NCBI GenBank assembly: GCA_913063285.1
Contig: CAJXXZ010000005.1
Span: 1 to 63,858, forward strand
Direction of reading: 5' to 3'
Length of the DNA stretch: 63,858 bases
Origin: an uncultured bacterium
GTDB taxonomy: Bacteria > Pseudomonadota > Alphaproteobacteria > CAJXXZ01 > 1604HC
A model generated the notes under the pieces. It did no database searches, had not been told where the DNA came from, and saw only the letters and a list, made by a program, of their open reading frames with translations. Positions within the stretch are counted from its first letter, which is position 1; every line of letters starts with the position of its first letter. The position numbers and the translations under genes were made by a program. This document shows positions 19,825 to 27,932 of this stretch, one piece after another.

Positions 19825-20709
19825 ATGAATACAAAAATTATTAATATATTTAGTATTCTTCTATTTATGAATTCTAATGCGATGAATACTCCTTCAACTG
19901 TGATTTTATCTAGAAATAATTCATTTTCTAGTAGCAGTTATATCTCAACAGAGGAATCACAAGAAATACAGATTTTTCCTTGTACTGAAGCTGAAGAATG
20001 GCTTCGTAGTAGTTTGCTACCTACTCTGAGCCCTGCTGAACAGTGGATTCATGATGCTTCTTCACCTACTCTTAGTGATGCTGAAAAGTGGCTTTGTAAT
20101 GATACTTCACCTTCTCTTAGTCCTGCTGAAAATTCACTTCATCATGTTTTACCTACTAGTTGTAATTCTGTAGAAACATTACAAGTCAAAATGGTACCAA
20201 ATAGACCACCCAAACCATTAACAGAAATGCAATTATTAAATTTATCTGCTTTTTTTAATCATGTTCGATATATTGTTAATGATTGCATGAAGCAACATTC
20301 TATAAATAGACCTTCTCTATTATATAAAAAAGAAAATATGCCTTCTGCAGATATAAATGTTCGTTTAGGGGTGTTTGTATTGGTAGAGATCATTGATACA
20401 TTAGAAAATATTAAAAATAGAAGCCAATATACCTGTAATGAATATTCTGAAGAAAATGATTCATCGAAAGATAAAGTTTCATGGTATCAGCTGAATAATT
20501 TTAGACCAATACTAAATTCATTTCCTTTTGATGATTTTGATCAACATAAGATACCTCCTCTCTGTAAAGGAAAATATAAAGTTGAGATAGATTATATTAA
20601 TTCACTTAACTGTGTGACTCTTTATTTTCCTATTCGTAAGCAAATACCAGAGTCGCAAATATCAGTCATTTTCTTTGAAAATGGTGAATTTAAATCAGTA
20701 ACACCATAA
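19825..20709 (+). CDS. Secreted paralog family, copy A (internal repeats)
   Basis: The 294-residue protein has a signal peptide (about residues 1-19, ending MNSNAMN) and then an acidic region with about four imperfect 17-residue repeats built on AEEWL/AEQWI/AEKWL plus a PTLSPAE-like motif (about 50-110). A helical middle domain follows (FFNHVRYIVNDCMKQHSI). The conserved C-terminal domain runs from WYQLNNFRPILNSFPF to NGEFKSVTP. The C-terminus is almost identical to that of copy B. I do not recognise the family outside this window. A signal peptide, fast-changing repeats and a constant end suggest a secreted or host-directed factor, but that is inference. Confidence 0.72.
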   Translation: MNTKIINIFSILLFMNSNAMNTPSTVILSRNNSFSSSSYISTEESQEIQIFPCTEAEEWLRSSLLPTLSPAEQWIHDASSPTLSDAEKWLCNDTSPSLSPAENSLHHVLPTSCNSVETLQVKMVPNRPPKPLTEMQLLNLSAFFNHVRYIVNDCMKQHSINRPSLLYKKENMPSADINVRLGVFVLVEIIDTLENIKNRSQYTCNEYSEENDSSKDKVSWYQLNNFRPILNSFPFDDFDQHKIPPLCKGKYKVEIDYINSLNCVTLYFPIRKQIPESQISVIFFENGEFKSVTP

Positions 20710-20952
20710 TGAACTTATTTTTATTATTCTAAAGAGTAATTATATAATTAACATAAAAATATTTAAAATAATGTATATGCTAAATCATATTTGATGACAA
20801 ACATTACTAATATTTAAGTCAATAATCAACATAGATATATACTATTTTATAAAATATATTCAACAACTTTATTTAATTTTATTAATTTAGATAACATATT
20901 CAATAATAATATACATATTAAAAAAAGAATTGACAAAACGTTTAATTACACT

Positions 20953-21858
20953 ATGATCGAATATATGAATAAAAGAACTATAAATAATAAATATATATTT
21001 AGTCTGATTCTGTTCATGAGTGTTAATTCAATGAATCGTGATAAAGAAGATATATCAAATTTATATTTGACCTCAACTGAAGCATGGCTAAGCCAACCAT
21101 TACGAAGGCCAAGAATGCCTGCGCCATTACCAAAAAGGCTAGCACATTCAAGAAAAAATCTAGCTCAATTAACAGAAAAAGAAGAAGATTTTAATTCAAC
21201 TGAAGTATGGCTAAGCCAAGCATCACAAAAGCCAAGAATGCCTGCACCATTACCAAAAAGGTTAGCACATTTAACAAAAAAACCAGCTCAATTACTAGAA
21301 AAAGGAGAAAGTTCATCTTATGATTTAACTGAACAGTATACTAGAAATGATTCACCTACCAGTAATAGTGCTGTAGAAAAAACACCATCACAATCATTAA
21401 CAGAAATTCAATCATTAGATTTAAGTGATTTTTGTGATGATACTCAAGATATACTTGATAGTTTTCTATCCAAACATTCTTTAGAACCTACTGTGGATGT
21501 AAATGTTCTTATAGCTTTACCTATATTGAGGGAGTTCATCGATAAATTAAAAGAGGTTAAAGATAGTAAAGAATATAAATTTGAAGAAATCATAGACTCT
21601 TCAGCAAATTCTTTATTGGAAACTTCCTGTTGGTATCAGCTGAATAATTTTAGACCAATACTAAATTCATTTTCTTTTTATAATTTTGATCAACATAAGA
21701 TACCTCCTCTCTTCAAAGGAAAATATAAAGTTATGGTAGATTATATCAATTTACCTCACCGTGTGACTCTTTATTTTCCTATTCGAGAGCAAATACCAGA
21801 GCCGCAAATATCTGTCACTTTATTTAAAAATGGTGAATTTAAATCAGTAACACCATAA
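20953..21858 (+). CDS. Secreted paralog family, copy B (internal 39-residue duplication)
   Basis: The 301-residue paralog of copy A starts at 20953; an internal Met at 20965 would align better with copy A's start. The signal peptide ends LFMSVNSMN. The variable region contains two near-identical units of about 39 residues, each beginning STE.WLSQ, then PRMPAPLPKRLAH, strongly basic and Pro-rich. The middle helix domain and the C-terminal domain (WYQLNNFRPILNSFSF to NGEFKSVTP) match copy A closely, including at DNA level. The downstream flank is also duplicated from copy A, so the gene arose by tandem duplication of a unit of about 1.15 kb. Confidence 0.72.
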   Translation: MIEYMNKRTINNKYIFSLILFMSVNSMNRDKEDISNLYLTSTEAWLSQPLRRPRMPAPLPKRLAHSRKNLAQLTEKEEDFNSTEVWLSQASQKPRMPAPLPKRLAHLTKKPAQLLEKGESSSYDLTEQYTRNDSPTSNSAVEKTPSQSLTEIQSLDLSDFCDDTQDILDSFLSKHSLEPTVDVNVLIALPILREFIDKLKEVKDSKEYKFEEIIDSSANSLLETSCWYQLNNFRPILNSFSFYNFDQHKIPPLFKGKYKVMVDYINLPHRVTLYFPIREQIPEPQISVTLFKNGEFKSVTP

Positions 21859-22098
21859 TGAACTTATTTTTATTATTTAAAAGAGTAATTACCTAATTAA
21901 AATAGAAATATTTACAATAATGCATCTACTAAATCGTACTTGATGATAAACATTACAAACATTTAACTTAAAAATCAACATAGATACACACTATTTCATA
22001 AAATATATTAAATTGTTTAATTTAATTTGATTAATTTAGATAACATATTAATAATGTACATAGCACAAAAAAGTATTGGTAAAAAGTTTAATTACACT

Positions 22099-22836
22099 AT
22101 GATCGAATATATGAATAAAAAAACTATAAATAATACATATATACTTAGTCTGATTCTATTCATGAGTGTTAATGCAATGAATAGTTCAATAAATAGTAAA
22201 GAAGATATGAGAGATAATTCACCTTTCACTTCACATACAGAGCAGTGTGAAGATAGCACACTTAGTAGATATATTATACATGAAATATCGGCTATACCAT
22301 TAGACGAAGACACCTTAGCAGTGAAAAAAAGTTTTTGTGATAATGCTAGAGATATTCTCAATCAGTTTATGCAGAAACATTCTATAAGCAATAATTTTGA
22401 AACAGAAAATATACCTAGTCAAGATATATGTGTTAATTTAGCTCTACCTATATTGATGCAGATCATCGATAAGTTAGAATCTATCACAGATAGAAGTGAA
22501 TATAATCATCGTATAATTGTTCCTCGTGCAAGGGGTTGTTTTATATACATACCATATTACTATCGTCTGAAGAACTTTGAACCCATGTTGAATCCATTTC
22601 CTTTTAATAATTTTGAAGGTCAACAAATACCTCCTATATCTGAAGAATATAAACTTAGGTATACAGATACCTTGAAATCTCTAACTCTTGAGTTTCCTAT
22701 TTATGAAACAACTGAAGTTCATACAGAACATTCTGCGCAATATACTAGAGGTATATCGGAAGAAGTGAAAAATCATCAAACATCAGTTACTTTATTTAAA
22801 AATGGTGAATTTAAAGTTAACACTAGAATACGTTAA
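22099..22836 (+). CDS. Secreted paralog family, copy C (divergent, no repeats)
   Basis: The third tandem member is best read from the ATG at 22099, because the sequence from there matches the start of copy B. A frame open from 22027 only adds a poorly conserved extension, and 22111 is also possible. The signal peptide ends LFMSVNAMN. It lacks the N-terminal repeats of A and B. It keeps the middle helix domain (FCDNARDILNQFMQKHSI, ILMQIIDKLESI) and a more divergent C-terminal domain with an insert before TSVTLFKNGEFK. The order of similarity (A and B closest, C older) suggests stepwise duplication. Function unknown. Confidence 0.7.
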   Translation: MIEYMNKKTINNTYILSLILFMSVNAMNSSINSKEDMRDNSPFTSHTEQCEDSTLSRYIIHEISAIPLDEDTLAVKKSFCDNARDILNQFMQKHSISNNFETENIPSQDICVNLALPILMQIIDKLESITDRSEYNHRIIVPRARGCFIYIPYYYRLKNFEPMLNPFPFNNFEGQQIPPISEEYKLRYTDTLKSLTLEFPIYETTEVHTEHSAQYTRGISEEVKNHQTSVTLFKNGEFKVNTRIR

Positions 22837-23524
22837 ATTTTTTATTATATCTAATAAAAAATCATGAAATTAACATAAAAATTTTCACCTAAAATTTAGT
22901 AAAAATTTATCTATATATTGAATATTATATTTGATGACAATCTTCTCTTACCTTTAAATTAAATAAAAATTATTAATAAACACTATATATTTAAAATCAT
23001 AGTTTAATAATGATACATTACATATTTTATACTATTCTTATGCATAAATCTCATAAAAATAGTATTTAAAGAATATATTATTAACATGTTCGTTCTTTAT
23101 TTGAAACATATCTTATGTATTAACTTTAACAATTTTAGTAAATCTCGCATATCAAAAAAAGTTTTTTACAAACAATAAATATTCAAAAAATAATTAGATT
23201 AACATGATATTGTATTATAGTTCGAGTATTAATTTAATAATTTTCAATGAAACTTATCAACTTTATTTTAAGAAGAATTTGACTACTGTTTTGTTTTTTC
23301 AAGTAATTCAAATATAAAATTACCATCAATTCATAAGTTGTGATAAATGTACTACTTATTTAAATTTGCTATGTATTTGAAGTTTGTTGATAAAGCAAAA
23401 TATGTAAGTAGATAATAGTATCATTTGAAATTTTACACTTAAAGTAATTATATGGTATATAAATTTAGTATAAATACATATGAAAAATAGTAATATATCA
23501 AAATCAAAATACTAAATTAGATGG
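22837..23524. other. Gene-free stretch with eroded duplicate flank
   Basis: The first 150 bases or so are a diverged copy of the flank seen after copies A and B of the paralog family. The rest, to the end of the parB-like gene, shows no gene, tRNA or clear repeat. Confidence 0.5.
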
Positions 23525-23986
23525 TTATGAAAGTATTTCCAAAATTCTATTTAATTCATCTCCATCACGAAAAGTTATAGAAAGAGTTCCTTGCTGTTTG
23601 ATTCGTTTTATTTTCACCTTCATATTTAATGAATCAGTTAATTGCTGCTCAATCCAAATAAGATCTTCATTTTGATTTGAATTTTTAGATTGTGCTTTTT
23701 CACATAATGTAATTAATTGACGAATACTAAGTTTTTGATCAATTGCTGTTTGTATTATTTTGATTTTTGGCTTATATTGTAAAATAATTTTTCCATGACC
23801 TATACTTAATTTTTCATTTTCTATAGCTTTTTGTGCTATTTCTGGTAGATTTAATAATCGTAAAACATTTGTGATATATGAACGGCTTTTTCCAATCATT
23901 TTTGCCAAAGAAGCTTGTGTGTAATTTTCTTTTACAATCTTTTGATTATAGTCATTTGCTATAGATATAATTCCCATTTTACACAA
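23525..23986 (-). CDS. ParB-like protein lacking the N-terminal CTP-binding domain
   Basis: The 153-residue protein matches only the central and C-terminal parts of ParB/Spo0J. A helix-turn-helix domain (about 22-46: YTQASLAKMIGKSRSYITNVLRLLNLPE) is followed by KLSIGHGKIIL and a C-terminal dimerisation-like end (LNMKVKIKRIKQQGTLSITFRDGDELNRIL). The usual 280-300 residues include an N-terminal ParB/Srx domain with the GERR CTP-binding motif; none of that is present or visible upstream. No parA is adjacent. It could bind parS-like DNA without CTP-gated sliding, or be a decaying gene. The DNA-binding part looks intact, with no internal stops. Confidence 0.72.
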   Translation of the reverse strand: MCKMGIISIANDYNQKIVKENYTQASLAKMIGKSRSYITNVLRLLNLPEIAQKAIENEKLSIGHGKIILQYKPKIKIIQTAIDQKLSIRQLITLCEKAQSKNSNQNEDLIWIEQQLTDSLNMKVKIKRIKQQGTLSITFRDGDELNRILEILS

Positions 23987-24110
23987 GAATATGGTAATAA
24001 AAGATTTTAGTCAAATAATTATATTTAAAATTTTCACACTATTTTTAGAATTAACATATTTTTCATAATATGAAATTTATAAAACATTAATTTTTGATAT
24101 AATAAAAATT

Positions 24111-24734
24111 ATGAAGATATATGCATCTGTATTATCTTGTGTTGAAAGTAATAGTACAAAAACATGCCCCTTACAAGTTATCAACAAGTTGAAAAAAGTT
24201 ATACATCAGATCAATGGCATTCATATTGATTTGATGGATGGACAATATGTACCTGGTAATGGAGTTAGTCATGAAATTGCATTAAAAATTCGTGAAAATA
24301 TTGATTTACCTATGCAGATACATGCAATGGTTAATAATGTAGATAATTATATTAATATTATAAATCAAATTCGACCTGAAGTTTTATTTATACACGCAAA
24401 TACATGGTTCAATATTAAGAAAATATACACAAACTTAAAGTACAATAATATTAAGCTTGGTATAGTTTGGAATGATGATTGGAAAAATTTAGAGAATTTT
24501 AATGATTTAAATTTAGAATGGATTAAGATGATATTATTTATGACAGTTAAGCCCGGGAAAAGTGGGCAAAATCTAATACAGAAACGTTTACCAGCTATTG
24601 CTTCAATATCTTCAAAATACTTAGACATTGAATGTTGGATAGATGGAGGAATAAAGCAAAGTATGCTAACATCACTTTCTCTTTTGTCAAATAATATACA
24701 TGGATTCGTAATTGGATCTGGTTTATTTGAGTAA
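24111..24734 (+). CDS. rpe: Ribulose-phosphate 3-epimerase
   Basis: Rpe interconverts ribulose-5-phosphate and xylulose-5-phosphate in the pentose phosphate pathway. The 207 residues (family about 220) carry the metal/catalytic segment HIDLMDGQYVP, the HAMV segment, MTVKPGKSGQ around residues 142-151, and WIDGGIK near 180. The barrel ends with the phosphate-binding GFVIGSGLF. It appears intact. It is followed after 14 bases by a secreted-protein gene with a good ribosome site, so the two may be co-transcribed although functionally unrelated. Confidence 0.9.
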   Translation: MKIYASVLSCVESNSTKTCPLQVINKLKKVIHQINGIHIDLMDGQYVPGNGVSHEIALKIRENIDLPMQIHAMVNNVDNYINIINQIRPEVLFIHANTWFNIKKIYTNLKYNNIKLGIVWNDDWKNLENFNDLNLEWIKMILFMTVKPGKSGQNLIQKRLPAIASISSKYLDIECWIDGGIKQSMLTSLSLLSNNIHGFVIGSGLFE

Positions 24735-24748
24735 AAAGGAGATGGTTT

Positions 24749-26140
24749 ATGGTAAATCTACTTCTTATTTTTATTTATACTACCCATACATATACACAAA
24801 TTTTTTCTGCAAGTGAGTTGATGCTTAAATCCAATTTAAATATAAAATCTATTTGTAAGAAAATAAATTTAAAAAAAACAAAAGTTGTTTATCATGAAAA
24901 TATAAAAAGTAAAGTTAAGAAAAAGAAGTACACTATTAATATTACTTCATTTGAAGAAAGATTAATAAAACATAGTTTGTTTACATCTCATAAATTAAAT
25001 AAAGCATATGTTGATATTTTATATAGTGATATAGAAGACGGAAGTATCATTGCAGATGAAATAAAAGTACAATTTGAAGATCAAAGTACTCAAGATAACA
25101 GAACTGTTGGTTATAGAGGTCCAATTTGGTTTTTACAGTTAAAAGGTAAAAGTTTGAACACATCTGATTGGCAGCATATTGTTGATTTATTTTTTAAAGA
25201 TTTATATGCAGTTTTGCCAGCAAGTACACATTTTAAATTATCTCAAGCACAGAAGATATATAAAAATATATATAATGGTATGCGTGTAAAAATAGATGGT
25301 GATACAAAAAAAGCTTACTTACAAAAAGGTGAAAAGAATAATCCTGATAGTATTCATAAATCTCATTATATTGGTAATTTAAATAAGCATAATAAAGTAT
25401 GGTATTATGATAGTAATGACGCACAATGGAAACAGCATACTTTAACAACTCCTTTAGATATTTTACGAAATGAATTAATAGGAGATTATGATAAAGCTCA
25501 AGTAAGCCAGTTGCATCAAAATTTCAATACTGGAAAGTTGCAAATTTTACTTTCAAGTGAAGATCGTGAGTATTACAAAAATATAACAAGTACCGAACAA
25601 CCACTACAAATAGTCAATGAAGATTGGAATGAAAGACCAAATATTGTTTCATGGCAGCAGTATCTAGGTTTGTGTTCAGGTTGTATTACTGAAAAGGGTA
25701 ACATGTTTGGATTTCAAATGTATTTTGCTAATAGGCGAAATGATATGTATTTAGCTAAAAAATTTCACTCTTATACAATTTCTCTTAATTCTGTATATCC
25801 AGATTTATATTTTGGTATATTTGCAGGTAAAGACTTTCCAGCAATACAAGTATATTCTCATTTTGGATGTGAACTTCATACATTAAAAATGCAATATATG
25901 ACTAATAATTTCAAAATTGAATTTCCGCATAAAACACATTTATGTTATGTATTAGGTCTAGGATGCTGTTTTAAACTAAGTAATTGTGTAAAATTATTTA
26001 CCGATATTTTATATGCAAAAAGTATGCGTTCATTAGAGCAAAATATAAGTTGTTGTGATTCAAAACAGAATGTAAATATAGATCATATGTCATTTGATAA
26101 ATTAACATCGGTCATTGGTTTAAAATATGAACTGCCATAA
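24749..26140 (+). CDS. Large secreted protein of unknown function, possible C-terminal barrel
   Basis: The start at 24749 is fixed by AAGGAG at 24736-24741, seven bases upstream; an ATG at 24742 is too close. The 463-residue protein has a signal peptide (about 1-20), a very basic segment (about 28-65), and a middle region with Trp/Tyr-rich strands (GPIWFLQLKG, KVWYYDSNDAQWKQH). A Cys-containing C-terminal half with alternating strands ends DKLTSVIGLKYELP. The last 150 residues resemble outer-membrane barrel strands, but this is pattern-based. I recognise no family. It follows rpe by 14 bases. Confidence 0.6.
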   Translation: MVNLLLIFIYTTHTYTQIFSASELMLKSNLNIKSICKKINLKKTKVVYHENIKSKVKKKKYTINITSFEERLIKHSLFTSHKLNKAYVDILYSDIEDGSIIADEIKVQFEDQSTQDNRTVGYRGPIWFLQLKGKSLNTSDWQHIVDLFFKDLYAVLPASTHFKLSQAQKIYKNIYNGMRVKIDGDTKKAYLQKGEKNNPDSIHKSHYIGNLNKHNKVWYYDSNDAQWKQHTLTTPLDILRNELIGDYDKAQVSQLHQNFNTGKLQILLSSEDREYYKNITSTEQPLQIVNEDWNERPNIVSWQQYLGLCSGCITEKGNMFGFQMYFANRRNDMYLAKKFHSYTISLNSVYPDLYFGIFAGKDFPAIQVYSHFGCELHTLKMQYMTNNFKIEFPHKTHLCYVLGLGCCFKLSNCVKLFTDILYAKSMRSLEQNISCCDSKQNVNIDHMSFDKLTSVIGLKYELP

Positions 26141-26212
26141 TATATTATTTATTATAAATATATATTTTAAATTAACAGTTGCAAATTTTATAATATAAAG
26201 TCAGGATATATT

Positions 26213-26285
26213 GTACCAGTAGCTCAGAGGATAGAGCGTTACTCTCCGGAAGTAAAGGTCGTGGGTTCAAATCCCGCTTGGTATG
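26213..26285 (+). tRNA. tRNA-Arg (CCG)
   Basis: Cloverleaf with acceptor GTACCAG/TTGGTAT, D-arm AGCTCAGAGGATAGAGC, anticodon stem TTACT/AGTAA around loop CTCCGGA (anticodon CCG), and T-loop GTTCAAATC. The discriminator is G and CCA is not encoded. The gene ends eight bases before the yraN start. Confidence 0.92.
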
Positions 26286-26292
26286 TTAGAAT

Positions 26293-26631
26293 ATGATGTA
26301 TTATAGATATTTTAAAGGTCTTTTTTTTGAGTATTTATCAATTTTTGTTTTAATTTGTAAAGGATATTGGATTTTGGGCCGTAGAATTAAAACCAAATGT
26401 GGAGAAATTGATATTCTCGCTTTACGAAATAATTGCATTCATATAATAGAAGTAAAATATCGTTATAAAGAGATAGATGCTTATGAAGCACTCAATAATC
26501 GCACCAAAAAAAGAGTGATGAGAGCATTTGAATATTGGATATCAAGAAATTTTCAATATTCACGATATCAATTTAAGCTTGAATATTTTGTATGGTTTCA
26601 CTATTCATATGTTCATAAAATTTGGTGGTAA
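26293..26631 (+). CDS. yraN: YraN family (UPF0102) protein
   Basis: The 112-residue protein fits the YraN family, a predicted restriction-endonuclease-like fold. It has a KG..FEYLSIFVLICKGYWIL helix-strand segment, then the active-site-like GEIDIL (about 37-42) and IIEVKYR (about 52-58). The length is normal. The biological role of the family is not settled; a role in DNA handling has been proposed from its fold. ATG codons at 26293 and 26296 are both possible. It begins right after tRNA-Arg. Confidence 0.85.
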   Translation: MMYYRYFKGLFFEYLSIFVLICKGYWILGRRIKTKCGEIDILALRNNCIHIIEVKYRYKEIDAYEALNNRTKKRVMRAFEYWISRNFQYSRYQFKLEYFVWFHYSYVHKIWW

Positions 26632-27932
26632 TAATGATTTTTATTTACTGCTTAAACTTGATATTTTTATAATATAACTAGTGTGTAAGATCTGATTTTT
26701 TCTTTTACTATTAGTTTTGTAATCAAAATTTTAATTATATTACTAAAAAAAATTTTATTATCATTTAAATTCATATACAATAAACTATTGTAAATATAAG
26801 TTTCTAATATCAAAAAAATTAAAGTGTAATTTTACCTAAATTTTTAATTTTGTTGCTATCCTTATCTGTCTAATGAAATATTTTAGTGTTATACTTCATC
26901 ATATTTTAAAAATTATTTTAATATGATGAATTAAAATAACAATTTAATAATTATTAATTTTATAATACATTTAGTAATCATTTTATCAGTATATTTATAA
27001 AAAGAATTTGGTAAAATATTTTTATTCATTACAGAAAATTTAATATTAATACAACTTATCTTAAATTTGAATTACACGATTTTTTAATAAGAGTAAATCA
27101 ATTTATAAATTTTAAATTTATCACAACTTAAAGCTAGTATTACAATATTTTGATATTTATTTTTATGTTAATTATAAAATTAATTTAATATAAATACTAG
27201 AAATACAAATAACTCATAATATAGCTGTAGATATTACACATAATAAATTGATATCTATTGAGATTAACATAATAAGTATTTTGTAGTAATACTAATTTTT
27301 ATAATAAAATATAAAGTATGATTTTTCTTTATATCGTCATATTCAATTAAATTTGGTAAAGGTTGTCATATTAATATATTAGAAAAATATTAAAGTATAT
27401 AATGTAAATTAATTTGAAATCAAGTTTTTAAGAAAAATATTATACAGTAACATTGAAAAATAAATTAATAGTTCAAATAAAAGTATAAAATGTTATTCAA
27501 TAATATTTTCTTCAGATATGTTTGATTTTCTTACTAAATAATTTATCATTTGTAATCTCAACTTTAGTTTTGATAGATTAACATTATTATATGATATAAA
27601 TGCTATTATTAATGTTTTTAGTGTAATTTGAGTTTAATCAAGAAGTAACTTTTAATAACACATGTTAAATCATTGATATATTTCTTATGTGAAAAGTAAT
27701 TCACATATTTTTTTAAACTAAAAATTAATTGATTTTTAAAAAATATTTATAGAACATTTGATCTTTATAGGTGAATTTAAGTATTAAAATTAAGCTTTAA
27801 GATACATTGTAAGATAATAAAGTATATTAAAAATATTATTTTGAAATTTAGATTTTTGTAACAAGTAATATTATTGCAATTAAGTCATAATTTGATATAA
27901 AAAGTACCATGTTGAGTTGATGATCAACTTAA
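26632..27932. other. Gene-free AT-rich stretch, 1.3 kb
   Basis: The longest empty stretch lies between yraN and infB, which converge on it. I see no tRNA, array or coding remnant. A small hairpin immediately follows infB. Confidence 0.55.
27915..27929 (-). terminator. Possible infB transcription terminator hairpin
   Basis: Just after the infB stop, the minus strand reads AGTTGA-TCA-TCAACT, a six-pair stem with a three-base loop. A TTTTT run follows about 13 bases later rather than directly, so it is a weak intrinsic terminator at best. Confidence 0.3.

Larger units (their letters stand above)
19825..23000 (+). repeat. Tandem duplication of a ~1.15 kb gene-plus-flank unit
   Basis: The stop codons of copies A and B are 1149 bases apart and the starts of B and C 1146 bases apart. 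The intergenic DNA is duplicated too. The flank beginning CCATAATGAACTTATTTTT follows both A and B. A segment with ATTTGATGACAA follows A, B (with changes) and C (about 22925). A segment GATAACATATT precedes both B and C. Three units are therefore visible, the last with an eroded flank reaching about 23000. Confidence 0.75.

Noticed and set aside
22027-22098. An extended start of paralog copy C at 22027
   Set aside because: The sequence aligning with copy B begins at 22099, and the extension would bury the signal peptide.
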